The notes beneath the pieces were generated by a model. That model ran no database searches. It had not been told where the DNA came from and was given only the letters and a program-made list of their open reading frames with translations. Below are positions 39,233-48,449 of a stretch of 64,000 nt of DNA, in pieces (within the stretch, counting starts at the first letter, position 1; the number at the start of each line of letters is the position of its first letter). The DNA is from Pseudomonas lurida. GTDB lineage: Bacteria; Pseudomonadota; Gammaproteobacteria; Pseudomonadales; Pseudomonadaceae. The translations under genes were made by a program, and so were the position numbers. The DNA is taken from NCBI RefSeq assembly GCF_002563895.1, contig NZ_PDJB01000001.1:1285501-1349500 (forward strand). Reading direction: 5' to 3'.

Positions 39233-40450
39233 ATGGCCGACGTAAACAAGGTCGTTCTCGCGTATTCCGGCGGCCTGGACACTTCGGTGATCCTCAAGTG
39301 GCTGCAGGATACTTATAACTGTGAAGTGGTGACCTTCACCGCTGACCTGGGTCAGGGCGAAGAGGTCGAACCTGCACGTGCCAAGGCGCAAGCCATGGGC
39401 GTGAAAGAGATCTACATTGACGACCTGCGCGAAGAGTTCGTCCGCGATTTCGTTTTCCCGATGTTTCGCGCCAACACCGTCTACGAAGGCGAGTACCTGC
39501 TGGGTACCTCCATCGCACGCCCGCTGATCGCCAAGCGCCTGATCGAAATCGCCAACGAAACCGGCGCCGACGCCATTTCCCATGGCGCTACCGGCAAGGG
39601 CAATGATCAGGTGCGTTTCGAACTGGGCGCCTACGCGCTCAAGCCAGGCGTGAAAGTGATCGCTCCTTGGCGTGAGTGGGACCTGCTGTCCCGTGAGAAG
39701 CTGATGGATTACGCTGAAAAGCACGCCATCCCGATCGAGCGTCACGGCAAGAAAAAGTCCCCGTACTCGATGGACGCCAACCTGCTGCACATCTCCTATG
39801 AAGGCGGCGTGCTGGAAGACACCTGGACCGAGCACGAAGAGGACATGTGGCGCTGGACCGTCTCCCCGGAGAACGCCCCAGACAAGCCGCAATACCTGGA
39901 GCTGACCTACCGCAACGGCGACATCGTCGCGCTGGACGGCGTCGAAATGACCCCGGCCACCGTACTGGCGACCCTCAACCGTATCGGTGGCGAGCACGGT
40001 ATCGGCCGTCTCGATATCGTCGAGAACCGTTACGTGGGCATGAAGTCCCGTGGCTGCTACGAAACCCCAGGTGGCACCATCATGCTGCGCGCTCACCGCG
40101 CGATCGAGTCCATCACCCTGGACCGCGAAGTGGCTCACCTCAAAGACGAGCTGATGCCCAAGTACGCCAGCCTGATCTACACCGGCTACTGGTGGAGCCC
40201 TGAGCGTCTGATGCTGCAACAGATGATCGACGCTTCCCAAGCCCACGTGAACGGTGTTGTGCGCCTGAAGCTGTACAAGGGCAATGTGATCGTTACCGGT
40301 CGCAAGTCCGATGATTCGCTGTTCGACGCAAACATCGCCACCTTCGAAGAAGACGGCGGCGCCTACAACCAGGCAGACGCAGCGGGCTTCATCAAGTTGA
40401 ACGCATTGCGCATGCGCATTGCGGCCAACAAAGGTCGTTCGTTGTTCTAA
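39233..40450 (+). CDS. argG: Argininosuccinate synthase
   Basis: A 405-residue enzyme joining citrulline and aspartate with ATP. The ATP pyrophosphatase loop AYSGGLDTS is at the N-terminus; [15 protein letters not shown] and [11 protein letters not shown] are family signatures. It works with ArgF encoded elsewhere in this window. Confidence 0.95.
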   Translation: MADVNKVVLAYSGGLDTSVILKWLQDTYNCEVVTFTADLGQGEEVEPARAKAQAMGVKEIYIDDLREEFVRDFVFPMFRANTVYEGEYLLGTSIARPLIAKRLIEIANETGADAISHGATGKGNDQVRFELGAYALKPGVKVIAPWREWDLLSREKLMDYAEKHAIPIERHGKKKSPYSMDANLLHISYEGGVLEDTWTEHEEDMWRWTVSPENAPDKPQYLELTYRNGDIVALDGVEMTPATVLATLNRIGGEHGIGRLDIVENRYVGMKSRGCYETPGGTIMLRAHRAIESITLDREVAHLKDELMPKYASLIYTGYWWSPERLMLQQMIDASQAHVNGVVRLKLYKGNVIVTGRKSDDSLFDANIATFEEDGGAYNQADAAGFIKLNALRMRIAANKGRSLF

Positions 40451-40472
40451 GTCTCAACCTGTTACGAAGAGT

Positions 40473-40501
40473 GGCCCCTTGTACAAGGGGCCATTTTTTT
40501 T
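40473..40501 (+). terminator. Terminator of argG
   Basis: Perfect GGCCCCTTGTACAAGGGGCC stem followed by A and seven T residues. Confidence 0.92.
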
Positions 40502-41071
40502 GCCTGTGGTTTTACAAAGCGCTGCGATGTTTATAGCGGTTAAACATGAATTGATGCTTTTCACCGCAACAGTTTCTCAAGCGACGGCTTTGATTGAATG
40601 GTTGGAAGTTTGGAGAGGAATGAATTTTTTACACCTGTGTAGGAACTAGTCTTACAGATAATTCACTCATGGAAGTACAGCGGGGATATAAAACGCTGAA
40701 CGGTCTGTAGGAATTAAGGATGTAAATGAATATGTTGAATGGAACTAAAACAGCCGGACTCTTCTCGTCGTGTTTCTTGTTCGCCGGCAAGAGGCAAGGG
40801 GCGTTTCCTGACAGTTGCGTCAGGCACGTTTACCCAGCCCCTCTTGGCGCACGGATATTTCACTCAAAATATGTAAGTCCCCGGAAAGGTCTGAAAGGCT
40901 CCATAAAATCGGATGCGACCGAGATAGCGTTTTTTTGTAGGGAAATTCTTTTATCGCTGTGGGGTGGGTCTCTGCTTGCTGTTGCTTGGGGGGGAACGCT
41001 ATGCCAACTATGAAACGACTAGGCTATTGTGCTTGCTCTAAATAATTCGAACAGCGAAATTGGACTTTCTC
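40502..41071. other. AT-rich stretch without a supported gene
   Basis: About 570 bases of base composition unlike the neighbours. A dyad TGTAGGAACTAGTCTTACA lies at 40638-40656. One 95-codon frame (40726-41013) has AAGGA five bases before its ATG, but its product has no recognisable domain or sensible hydrophobic pattern. The last part must hold the promoter of the response regulator gene. Confidence 0.4.
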
Positions 41072-41704
41072 ATGAATAAAGTGCTGATCGTGGATGATCA
41101 TCCCGTCATTCGTCTTGCTGTGCGTATGCTAATGGAACGTCATGGTTATGAGGTCGTTGCCGAGACCGATAACGGTGTCGATGCGTTGCAACTTGCACGG
41201 GAGCATATGCCGGACATTGTCATACTGGATATTGGGATTCCCAAACTTGATGGGCTGGAAGTTATTTGCCGGCTGTCTTCTACCAAACAGCTCGCGCCGT
41301 TCAAGGTGCTGGTGCTGACGTCCCAGGCGCCGGGTCATTTTTCCATGCGCTGCATGCAGGCGGGCGCTGCCGGCTACGTGTGCAAGCAACAGGACCTGAC
41401 CGAGTTGCTGAGCGCGATCAAGGCGGTCTTGTCGGGCTACAGCTATTTCCCGAACCAGGCGCTCAACTCGGTGCGCTCCACCATGGGCAATGCCAGTGAG
41501 GCCGACATGGTCGAGCGTCTGTCAGGCCGGGAAATGATGGTGTTGCAGCAGTTGGCCCGGGGCAGGACCAACAAGGAGATTGCCGACGGCATGTTCCTCA
41601 GCAACAAGACCGTCAGTACTTACAAGACGCGTTTGCTGCTCAAGCTCAATGCCCGCTCGCTCGTAGACCTGATTGAACTGGCCCAGCGCAACGGCCTGGT
41701 GTAG
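41072..41704 (+). CDS. Orphan NarL/BvgA-type response regulator
   Basis: A 210-residue two-domain regulator. Receiver with D8, D9 and phospho-acceptor D53 (IVILDIGIP), then a LuxR-type helix-turn-helix (LSGREMMVLQQLARGRTNKEIADGMFLSNKTVSTYKTR split across residues 150-190). No sensor kinase is adjacent. ATG 41072 starts the receiver domain cleanly. The AT-rich upstream region is its likely promoter. Targets are unknown. Confidence 0.85.
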   Translation: MNKVLIVDDHPVIRLAVRMLMERHGYEVVAETDNGVDALQLAREHMPDIVILDIGIPKLDGLEVICRLSSTKQLAPFKVLVLTSQAPGHFSMRCMQAGAAGYVCKQQDLTELLSAIKAVLSGYSYFPNQALNSVRSTMGNASEADMVERLSGREMMVLQQLARGRTNKEIADGMFLSNKTVSTYKTRLLLKLNARSLVDLIELAQRNGLV

Positions 41705-41748
41705 AGGAGGGCCCCGCACCGCGCATTGCCCCGGCAACCGGCAGAAAA

Positions 41749-41769
41749 AAGCCTCCGTGAGGGAGGCTT
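41749..41769. terminator. Terminator between response regulator and small protein genes
   Basis: AAGCCTCC-GTGA-GGGAGGCTT with six A residues on the left side, giving a T-tract for the minus-strand unit. Confidence 0.75.
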
Positions 41770-41788
41770 CCGGCCGTCGAGTCTTCGA

Positions 41789-41971
41789 TCAGAGATCGAA
41801 GTCGTAATCGGCCAGTTGTTTTTGCAAGCGTCGTTCTTCCAGAAGATTGTCGATAGTGCGGCGTTTGCTCAAATTGGTCTTCGCAACCTCTGCCACGGGT
41901 GCCTCAATCCCATCGTCATCCGACTCAACGAGGTCGTCTTCCACTTCCAGTTGTTCTTTGCCAGTGCTCAT
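41789..41971 (-). CDS. Small conserved acidic pseudomonad protein (PA3496-like)
   Basis: A 60-residue, highly charged protein with an acidic first half (EVEDDLVESDDDG) and a basic helical second half (RRTIDNLLEERRLQKQLADY). It matches in size and position the small hypothetical next to nth in P. aeruginosa. No function is known. The start at 41971 (MSTGKEQ) was chosen over 41980. Confidence 0.65.
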   Translation of the reverse strand: MSTGKEQLEVEDDLVESDDDGIEAPVAEVAKTNLSKRRTIDNLLEERRLQKQLADYDFDL

Positions 41972-42078
41972 AAGGTTCACTCCGGGCTAAGACTGCCGTT
42001 GGCGCTCCTTATAACGATAATCCATGATCGGGTAAAAAAGATTTTTTCAATCGGCTGATCAAAAAAACCAATGATTCC

Positions 42079-42717
42079 TCAATCGTCCGACGTTTTGTCC
42101 TTGTATTCGCACAGGTCTTCGATGCGACAGCTGCCGCAGCGTGGCTTGCGGGCCTGGCAAACGTAGCGTCCGTGCAGAATCAGCCAGTGGTGGGAATCCA
42201 GCAAATAGGGCTTGGGCACGAACTTCATCAGCTGCTTTTCTACCTCCACCACGTTCTTGCCACGGGCAATGCCGGTGCGATTACTCACTCGGAATATGTG
42301 GGTGTCGACGGCCATGGTCAGTTGACGGAATGCGGTGTTGAGCACCACGTTGGCGGTCTTGCGGCCAACGCCTGGTAGGGCTTCCAGGGCTTCGCGGGTT
42401 TGTGGCACTTCACTGCCGTGCAGTTCCACCAGTAGGCGGCAAGTCTCGATAACGTTCTTGGCCTTGCTGTTGTACAGGCCGATGGTCTTGATGTACTCCG
42501 ACAAACCCTCGACACCCAGCGCATAGATCGCCTCCGGTGTGTTCGCCACCGGATACAGCTTGGCGGTAGCCTTGTTGACGCCGACATCCGTGGATTGGGC
42601 CGACAGGATCACCGCAATCAGCAACTCGAACGGCGTGGTGTAGGCCAGTTCGGTCTTGGGTTCCGGATTGTCTTCGTGAAGCCTGCGGAAAATTTCCAGG
42701 CGTTTTGCGGCGTTCAT
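42079..42717 (-). CDS. nth: Endonuclease III
   Basis: A 212-residue DNA glycosylase/AP lyase removing oxidised pyrimidines. The helix-hairpin-helix LPGVGRKTANVVLNTAF carries the catalytic lysine; VDTHIFRV carries the aspartate; the C-terminal [4Fe-4S] motif is C-x6-C-x2-C-x5-C. ATG 42717 gives the usual family length; the longer frame to 42837 lacks a ribosome binding site. Lies downstream of the solitary rnfB. Confidence 0.94.
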   Translation of the reverse strand: MNAAKRLEIFRRLHEDNPEPKTELAYTTPFELLIAVILSAQSTDVGVNKATAKLYPVANTPEAIYALGVEGLSEYIKTIGLYNSKAKNVIETCRLLVELHGSEVPQTREALEALPGVGRKTANVVLNTAFRQLTMAVDTHIFRVSNRTGIARGKNVVEVEKQLMKFVPKPYLLDSHHWLILHGRYVCQARKPRCGSCRIEDLCEYKDKTSDD

Positions 42718-42868
42718 GGGGCGGAGGGTTCCTTGCAAGCGGTCGACGTAAGGGTGAGCAGTGAATCCAGGCTTGGGATTCGGCGAGCAATAATCCGGGC
42801 AGGATAAACCATCGCCTCGGTGGTCGGCAGCGTGCACCTGCAGTCCAGGTGGCGGCGGCTGCGGTGGG

Positions 42869-44032
42869 TCAAGCGCCGGTGTAGACGTCCACCTGGCGCT
42901 GCGCCTCCTCCTGCTTATGTTGTGCGGCTTTCAATTGGTCCGTACTGGCGTCCGTTTGGCGTTGTAATTTGCTGACCTCGGCCCGGGCGTAGGCCAATGC
43001 AGTTTTCAGCTGACGCAGTCCGGCGTCGATGGGGCGTTTTTCTACGCGCTGCAGATCTGGCCTGGGCTGCTCGCTGTCAGCCTCGGCATCATGCAAGGCT
43101 TGCTCCGCGCTGGACAGCGCAGCGCTCAAGGCGGCCAGTTGCTGCTCGTCAGCCTGCAGGTCCTGAGCTTTTTTCAAGTCGGCGCGCCGCATGGCCAACT
43201 GGATTTTCGCGCGCTTGAGTGCGGGGTCTTTTTGCGTGGGCACGTCGGCTGGAGCGGTGGCTTCCAGGGCCGTGAGTGCCTGCTCCGCTGCTTCGAACTG
43301 CTGCTGCAGGACGATCAACTGCGACTGCTGCTCGAAGGTCGGCGGGTGGCCGAACGCCTTCAGAGACTTGTGCAATTGGGCACGACTCATGGCAACCGTG
43401 ATTTTGGCCTTCTTGACCGCTGCATCTCGGGCCGCCTGAGCGGCGTTGTTCTGCATGGGCAACGCGGGCGTCGAGCGCTTGGCCCGTGCCAGGCGTTCGG
43501 CGAGTTTGTCTGCTTCTTCCCGTTGCAGGCGCGCATTGCGTTGCTCAAAACGCCGCCGCGCCCGGTCGCGTTTCAAGCTGCGTTCATGGCGCTGTTGATC
43601 ATTGGTCGCCAGGCCGCCCACGATCGGCAGCACGTTGGTCGTTGGGCGCATCTCGATGCAATCGACAGGGCAGGGCGCGACGCACAGGTCGCAACCGGTG
43701 CACTCATCAATAATGACGGTGTGCATCAGCTTGGCGGCGCCGACAATGGCGTCGACCGGGCAGGCCTGGATGCACTTGGTGCAGCCAATGCACTCGGCCT
43801 CGCGAATATACGCAACCTGGGCTGGCGCCTCCCCGCGGCGGGTGTCCAGGTCCAGCACGGGCACGCTCAGCAACTGCGCAAGGCCAGCGATGGTTTCCTG
43901 CCCTCCGGGCGGGCACTTGTTGATCGCCTCGCCACGTGCGATGCCCTCGGCGTAAGGCTTGCAGCCCGGGTGCCCGCACTTGCCGCATTGGGTCTGCGGC
44001 AGCAGCGCGTCGATGCGTTGAATCAAATTCAT
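42869..44032 (-). CDS. rnfB: Solitary RnfB/RsxB-like iron-sulfur protein with coiled-coil tail
   Basis: A 387-residue protein. Residues 1-60 have the 4Fe-4S motif C16-x2-C19-x4-C24-x16-C41 of RnfB, followed by two ferredoxin-type [4Fe-4S] motifs ([24 protein letters not shown]). Unlike E. coli RsxB there is no N-terminal membrane anchor, and about 230 residues of Ala/Lys/Gln-rich helical repeats ([30 protein letters not shown]) follow. None of RnfA, C, D, G or E is encoded nearby. It may act as a soluble electron carrier. Confidence 0.8.
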   Translation of the reverse strand: MNLIQRIDALLPQTQCGKCGHPGCKPYAEGIARGEAINKCPPGGQETIAGLAQLLSVPVLDLDTRRGEAPAQVAYIREAECIGCTKCIQACPVDAIVGAAKLMHTVIIDECTGCDLCVAPCPVDCIEMRPTTNVLPIVGGLATNDQQRHERSLKRDRARRRFEQRNARLQREEADKLAERLARAKRSTPALPMQNNAAQAARDAAVKKAKITVAMSRAQLHKSLKAFGHPPTFEQQSQLIVLQQQFEAAEQALTALEATAPADVPTQKDPALKRAKIQLAMRRADLKKAQDLQADEQQLAALSAALSSAEQALHDAEADSEQPRPDLQRVEKRPIDAGLRQLKTALAYARAEVSKLQRQTDASTDQLKAAQHKQEEAQRQVDVYTGA

Positions 44033-44072
44033 GGGGTGATCATTGGCATGCCGGTTGAACAAACAGGGTTCG

Positions 44073-44143
44073 TTGTGGTGAGCCCGCCCGCGGTGGCGAG
44101 TGGGCTCGCCACGACAAGCCCGCTCACCACAGCGGGCGGGCTT
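44073..44143. repeat. Compound inverted repeat, REP-related
   Basis: Nested dyads: GTGGTGAG...CTCACCAC outside and GTGGCGAG...CTCGCCAC inside, with GCCCGCCCGC/GCGGGCGGGC arms. Fills the rnfB-metG gap. Confidence 0.7.
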
Positions 44144-44169
44144 ACCGCAAGCATAGACCTCGCAGGGGC

Positions 44170-46221
44170 TTACTTGATGCGTTGACCCGGCTTGGCGCCG
44201 CTGTCAGGGCTCAGCAGGTAGATCTCTTCGCCACCAGGGCCGGCCGCCATCACCATGCCTTCGGATATACCGAATTTCATTTTCCGTGGCTTGAGGTTGG
44301 CGATCATCATGGTCAGGCGGCCATCGAGCTTGGACGGGTCCGGATACGCGCTCTTGATCCCGGAGAACACGTTGCGTTGCTCGCCCCCGAGGTCCAGGGT
44401 CAGTCGCAGCAACTTGTCTGCGCCCTCAACGGCTTCGGCCTTGACGATCAGCGCGACACGCAGGTCCACGGCAGCAAAGGCGTCAAACTCGATTTCCGGG
44501 GAAATCGGGTCCTTGGCCAGCTCGCCGTTACCGGCCGGTGCCGATTCGCCGGTGTCGGTCTGGCTGGCGACCAGGTCTTCTTTCGAAGCGTCGGTCATGG
44601 CCTGGACTTTCACTGGATCGATTCGGGTCATCAGCGGCTTGAACTCGTTCAACTGATGGTTGCTGAGCAGGGTGGCGTGGTCGTTCCAGGTCAGTGGTGC
44701 CACGTTAAGGAACGCCTCGGCATCGGCGGCCAGCAGCGGCAGCACCGGCTTGAGGAAGATCACCAGTTGGCGGAACAGGTTGATGCCCGTGGCGCAGATC
44801 GCCTGGACTTCCGCCTGCTTGCCTTCCTGCTTGTTCAGCGACCACGGTGCCTTGTCGGCGATCCAGGCGTTGGCGCGATCGGCCAGGCCCATGATCTCGC
44901 GCATGGCGCGGGCGAAGTCACGGGCTTCGTAGGCGTCGGCGATGCTTGGCGCGGCGGCCAGGAAAGCGTCGGTCAGTTCTGGCGCGGCGTTCTCGGCCAC
45001 CAGCAGGCCGGCGTTACCTTTGTGGATAAACCCGGCGCAACGGCTGGCGATGTTGACGACTTTACCGACCAGGTCCGAGTTGACCTTCTGCACGAAGTCT
45101 TCCAAGTTCAGGTCCAGGTCATCGACGCCACGGCCCAGCTTGGAGGCGTAGTAGTAGCGCAGGTATTCCGGCGACAGGTGGTCTAGGTAGGTGCGCGCCT
45201 TGATGAAGGTGCCACGGGACTTGGACATCTTCTGGCCGTTGACCGTCAGGTAGCCGTGCACGGCGATGCCGGTTGGCTTGCGGTAGCCCGAACCTTCGAG
45301 CATCGCCGGCCAGAACAGGGCGTGGAAATTGACGATGTCCTTGCCGATGAAGTGGTACAGCTCGGCGGTGGAATCCTTGCCCCAGAACGCATCGAAGTCC
45401 AGCGCCGGCGTGCGGTCGCACAGGTTCTTGAAGCTGGCCATGTAACCGATCGGCGCATCCAGCCATACATAGAAGTACTTGCCTGGCTCGCCCGGGATCT
45501 CGAAGCCGAAGTACGGCGCATCGCGGGAGATGTCCCACTGCTGCAGGCCGCTGTCGAGCCATTCGGACAGTTTGTTGGCCACGGCGTCCTGCAGGGTGCC
45601 GCTGCGCGTCCAGGTTTGCAGCATCTGCTGGAAATCCGGGAGCTTGAAGAAGAAGTGTTGGGAATCCTTGAGCACCGGGGTAGCGCCAGAGATCGCCGAC
45701 TTCGGATCCTTCAGGTCAGTTGGCGCATAGGTCGCACCGCATTTCTCGCAGTTGTCGCCGTACTGGTCTTCGGTGCCGCATTTCGGGCAGGTGCCTTTGA
45801 TGAAGCGGTCGGCCAGGAACATTTTCTTTTCCGGGTCGAAATACTGGGTGACCGAACGCTGGTCGATGTGCCCGGCATCCTTCAACCGCAGGTAGATCTG
45901 GCTCGACAGCTCGCGGTTTTCGTCGGAGTGCGTCGAGTGGAAATTGTCGAAATCCACCAGGAACTCGGCAAAGTCGGCGCTGTGTTCAGCCTGCACGTTG
46001 GCGATCAGTTGTTCCGGGGTGATGCCTTCCTTTTCGGCGCGCAACATGATGGCCGAACCGTGGGCGTCGTCCGCGCAGACATAAATGCATTGATTGCCGC
46101 GATGCTTCTGGAAGCGCACCCACATATCGGTCTGGATGTACTCAAGCATATGGCCAAGATGGATGGAACCATTGGCATAGGGCAGGGCGCTGGTGACGAG
46201 GATCTTGCGTGGCTCGGACAT
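44170..46221 (-). CDS. metG: Methionyl-tRNA synthetase
   Basis: A 683-residue class I synthetase. HIGH-type motif HLGHM near residue 22, a zinc knuckle ([17 protein letters not shown]), KMSKS motif (KMSKSRG) and a C-terminal EMAP-II-like tRNA-binding domain ([18 protein letters not shown] onward). It charges tRNA-Met. Divergent from mrp. Confidence 0.95.
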   Translation of the reverse strand: MSEPRKILVTSALPYANGSIHLGHMLEYIQTDMWVRFQKHRGNQCIYVCADDAHGSAIMLRAEKEGITPEQLIANVQAEHSADFAEFLVDFDNFHSTHSDENRELSSQIYLRLKDAGHIDQRSVTQYFDPEKKMFLADRFIKGTCPKCGTEDQYGDNCEKCGATYAPTDLKDPKSAISGATPVLKDSQHFFFKLPDFQQMLQTWTRSGTLQDAVANKLSEWLDSGLQQWDISRDAPYFGFEIPGEPGKYFYVWLDAPIGYMASFKNLCDRTPALDFDAFWGKDSTAELYHFIGKDIVNFHALFWPAMLEGSGYRKPTGIAVHGYLTVNGQKMSKSRGTFIKARTYLDHLSPEYLRYYYASKLGRGVDDLDLNLEDFVQKVNSDLVGKVVNIASRCAGFIHKGNAGLLVAENAAPELTDAFLAAAPSIADAYEARDFARAMREIMGLADRANAWIADKAPWSLNKQEGKQAEVQAICATGINLFRQLVIFLKPVLPLLAADAEAFLNVAPLTWNDHATLLSNHQLNEFKPLMTRIDPVKVQAMTDASKEDLVASQTDTGESAPAGNGELAKDPISPEIEFDAFAAVDLRVALIVKAEAVEGADKLLRLTLDLGGEQRNVFSGIKSAYPDPSKLDGRLTMMIANLKPRKMKFGISEGMVMAAGPGGEEIYLLSPDSGAKPGQRIK

Positions 46222-46393
46222 GGGGCTCGGCTACTTGATGAAACGGAGGTCGGCCACTATAAAGCGCCGGGAAATATATTTCACCCCGTGGCGCTGTTTC
46301 AGAATCCTGCGAACCTGCGAAAGCATGCCGCAACGCCGCTGGAACGGTTAGGATAGCCGCCTGTTTCAGTCAGTCTTTTTTCGGGAGTAGCCC

Positions 46394-47488
46394 ATGAGCG
46401 CCGTCAATCGCGCAGCGGTGGAAGCCGTTCTTCGCCAGTACACCGACCCTTATTTGAACCAGGACCCGGTCAGTGCCGGCTGTGTGCGCGCCATCGAGGT
46501 CCAGGGCGACCAGGTCTCGGTCCAGATGCAGTTGGGCTATGCCGCCGGTTTGTTCAAGAGCGGCTGGGCCCAGATGCTGCAAATGGCCATCGAAGGCTTG
46601 GACGGCGTGGGTTCCGCCAAGGTCGACATTCAGTGCGTGATCGCGCCGCACAAGGCCCAGGCGCAGATCCCAGGCCTGGCCAACGTCAAGAACGTGGTCG
46701 CCGTGGCGTCTGGCAAGGGCGGCGTGGGTAAATCCACCACGGCGGCCAACCTGGCGCTGGCCCTGGCCCGCGAGGGCGCGCGCGTGGGTATTCTCGACGC
46801 GGATATCTACGGGCCGAGCCAAGGCGTGATGTTCGGCATCGCCGAAGGTACACGGCCGAAGGTCAAGGACCAGAAGTGGTTTGTGCCGATCGAATCCCTG
46901 GGCGTGGAAGTGATGTCCATGGCCTTTCTCACCGATGACAACACGCCGATGGTCTGGCGCGGGCCGATGGTGTCCGGTGCCTTGCTGCAACTGGTCACTC
47001 AGACCGCCTGGGGCGACCTGGACTACCTGGTGATCGACATGCCGCCAGGCACCGGTGATATCCAGCTGACTCTGGCGCAAAAGGTCCCGGTGGCCGGCTC
47101 GGTCATTGTCACCACGCCTCAGGACCTGGCGCTGCTCGATGCGAAGAAAGGCGTGGAGATGTTCCGCAAGGTCAACATCCCGGTGCTTGGCGTCGTGGAG
47201 AACATGGCGGTGCACATCTGTTCCAACTGCGGCCATGCCGAGCATTTGTTTGGCGAAGGGGGGGGCGAGAAGCTGGCGACCCAATACGGCGTCGAACTGC
47301 TGGCCTCGTTGCCGCTGTCGAGGGGGATTCGTGAGCAAGCCGATGGCGGCAAGCCCACGGTGGCGGCAGAGCCCGATGGCCAGATCGCCATGATCTATCA
47401 GGAACTGGCACGCCACGTAGGCGCGCGAATCGTGTTGCAGGAAGCGGCAAGCCCGGCGATGCCGACCATTTCCGTCAGCGACGACTGA
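46394..47488 (+). CDS. apbC: Mrp/ApbC iron-sulfur cluster carrier ATPase
   Basis: A 364-residue P-loop NTPase. N-terminal DUF59/MIP18-like domain (about residues 1-90), deviant Walker A GKGGVGKSTTA, and the cluster-binding CSNC near residue 276. It transfers [4Fe-4S] clusters to apo-proteins. ATG 46394 follows GGGAG. Divergent from metG, as in most gammaproteobacteria. Confidence 0.93.
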   Translation: MSAVNRAAVEAVLRQYTDPYLNQDPVSAGCVRAIEVQGDQVSVQMQLGYAAGLFKSGWAQMLQMAIEGLDGVGSAKVDIQCVIAPHKAQAQIPGLANVKNVVAVASGKGGVGKSTTAANLALALAREGARVGILDADIYGPSQGVMFGIAEGTRPKVKDQKWFVPIESLGVEVMSMAFLTDDNTPMVWRGPMVSGALLQLVTQTAWGDLDYLVIDMPPGTGDIQLTLAQKVPVAGSVIVTTPQDLALLDAKKGVEMFRKVNIPVLGVVENMAVHICSNCGHAEHLFGEGGGEKLATQYGVELLASLPLSRGIREQADGGKPTVAAEPDGQIAMIYQELARHVGARIVLQEAASPAMPTISVSDD

Positions 47489-47506
47489 GACGGTTGCGGG
47501 TAAAGG

Positions 47507-47533
47507 AGCCTCGACAGTGTCGGGGCTTTTTCT
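47507..47533 (+). terminator. Terminator of apbC
   Basis: AGCCTCGACAGTGTCGGGGCT stem (one G-T/bulge pair) followed by TTTTTCTT. Confidence 0.75.
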
Positions 47534-47583
47534 TGCCTGCTGATTGAGAAAGGGTGCCTGTTACGCTTTTACGCAATTGCTCG

Positions 47584-47601
47584 TGTAAGCATTCACTTAC
47601 T
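47584..47601. promoter_or_regulatory. GacA-binding upstream activating site of rsmZ
   Basis: TGTAAGCATTCACTTACT matches TGTAAG-N6-CTTACA with one mismatch. It ends 170 bases before the rsmZ start, the distance known for GacA-controlled sRNA genes. A strongly AT-rich linker (47640-47700), suited to bending or IHF binding, lies between. Confidence 0.88.
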
Positions 47602-47737
47602 TTCTCGTAAGTGTTTGGTTTTTTCTCCGTCCCATAGCGCCTAAAATTTCCTGGGTGATTTTCTATATTATTGAAAAATAACACTTATTTATAGATTCTT
47701 TGGCGCTGAAAGCTGGCAGTTGCCGGGTTAGATCCTG

Positions 47738-47765
47738 TTGAACTTACTTTGGAACTCTCTAAGAT
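47738..47765 (+). promoter_or_regulatory. rsmZ core promoter
   Basis: TTGAAC, 16 bases, TAAGAT, with the predicted start seven bases downstream at 47772. Confidence 0.8.
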
Positions 47766-47771
47766 CAGCCC

Positions 47772-47907
47772 TGTGTCCACGGATTGACACAGCCATCAAG
47801 GAACGATGGTTAGAAGGAACGTCGCAGGATGCGATTCATCAGGATGATGAAAAGGAATACAGGGACTAGGGAAAAAATGTGGGCGGGTCATACCGCCCCT
47901 TTTTTTT
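47772..47907 (+). ncRNA. rsmZ: Regulatory RNA RsmZ
   Basis: About 136 nt. Seven GGA motifs are visible, several in hairpin loops: TGTGTC-CACGGATT-GACACA, CCATC-AAGGAAC-GATGG, and repeats near 47827, 47842 and 47854. The RNA ends in GGGCGG-N6-CCGCCC and eight T residues. The sequence closely resembles P. fluorescens RsmZ as I recall it. RsmZ titrates the RsmA/RsmE translational repressors and links the GacS/GacA system to secondary metabolism. It reads toward fdxA, tail to tail. Confidence 0.93.
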
Positions 47908-47943
47908 GCCTGTAGAAAAGTGAAACCCTTCATCCAGAAACGC

Positions 47944-47967
47944 AAAAAGGCCCGCGAGGGGCCTTTT
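47944..47967 (-). terminator. Terminator of fdxA
   Basis: AAAAAGGCCCGCGAGGGGCCTTTT, with T-tracts usable on the minus strand, 16 bases after the fdxA stop. Confidence 0.8.
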
Positions 47968-47982
47968 AGGGGGGCGACGCTA

Positions 47983-48306
47983 TCAGCGTTCGAGGTCTGC
48001 AATCTTACCTTTCTTGCCATCCCACTCCGCTGCATCCGGCATCGGGTCTTTGCGCTCAGTGATATTCGGCCAGATTTCCGCCAGCTCGACGTTCAACTGA
48101 ATAAATTCCTGCATCTCTGCCGGGACTTCGTCCTCGGAGAAAATAGCAACGGCCGGGCATTCAGGTTCACACAGGGCGCAATCGATGCACTCATCCGGGT
48201 GGATAACCAGGAAGTTCGGGCCTTCGTAGAAGCAGTCCACCGGACAGACTTCTACGCAGTCGGTGTACTTGCACTTGATGCAGTTGTCGGTGACGACGAA
48301 GGTCAT
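47983..48306 (-). CDS. fdxA: Seven-iron ferredoxin FdxA
   Basis: A 107-residue ferredoxin with one [3Fe-4S] and one [4Fe-4S] cluster. Ligands are in [17 protein letters not shown] and [13 protein letters not shown] cytoplasmic electron carrier. It stands between mutS and rsmZ, an arrangement conserved in Pseudomonas. Confidence 0.94.
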   Translation of the reverse strand: MTFVVTDNCIKCKYTDCVEVCPVDCFYEGPNFLVIHPDECIDCALCEPECPAVAIFSEDEVPAEMQEFIQLNVELAEIWPNITERKDPMPDAAEWDGKKGKIADLER

Positions 48307-48449
48307 TTCTAATTTTCTCCTCAGGCGGCGGCAGCGAAACCCTTTGTGGCAGGGCTCGCGAGGTTTGGGAGCGATAGTCTGCAGGCCAGGCTAAAAAGCC
48401 CGCAGCATCCCAAACCGCGCGAGAGTCTACCAGCTTGCAAGCGTCTGCG

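Noticed and set aside
40726..41013. 95-codon frame in the AT-rich gap
   Set aside because: It has a fair ribosome binding site, but the product looks random and I recall no homologue; mentioned only as a possibility.
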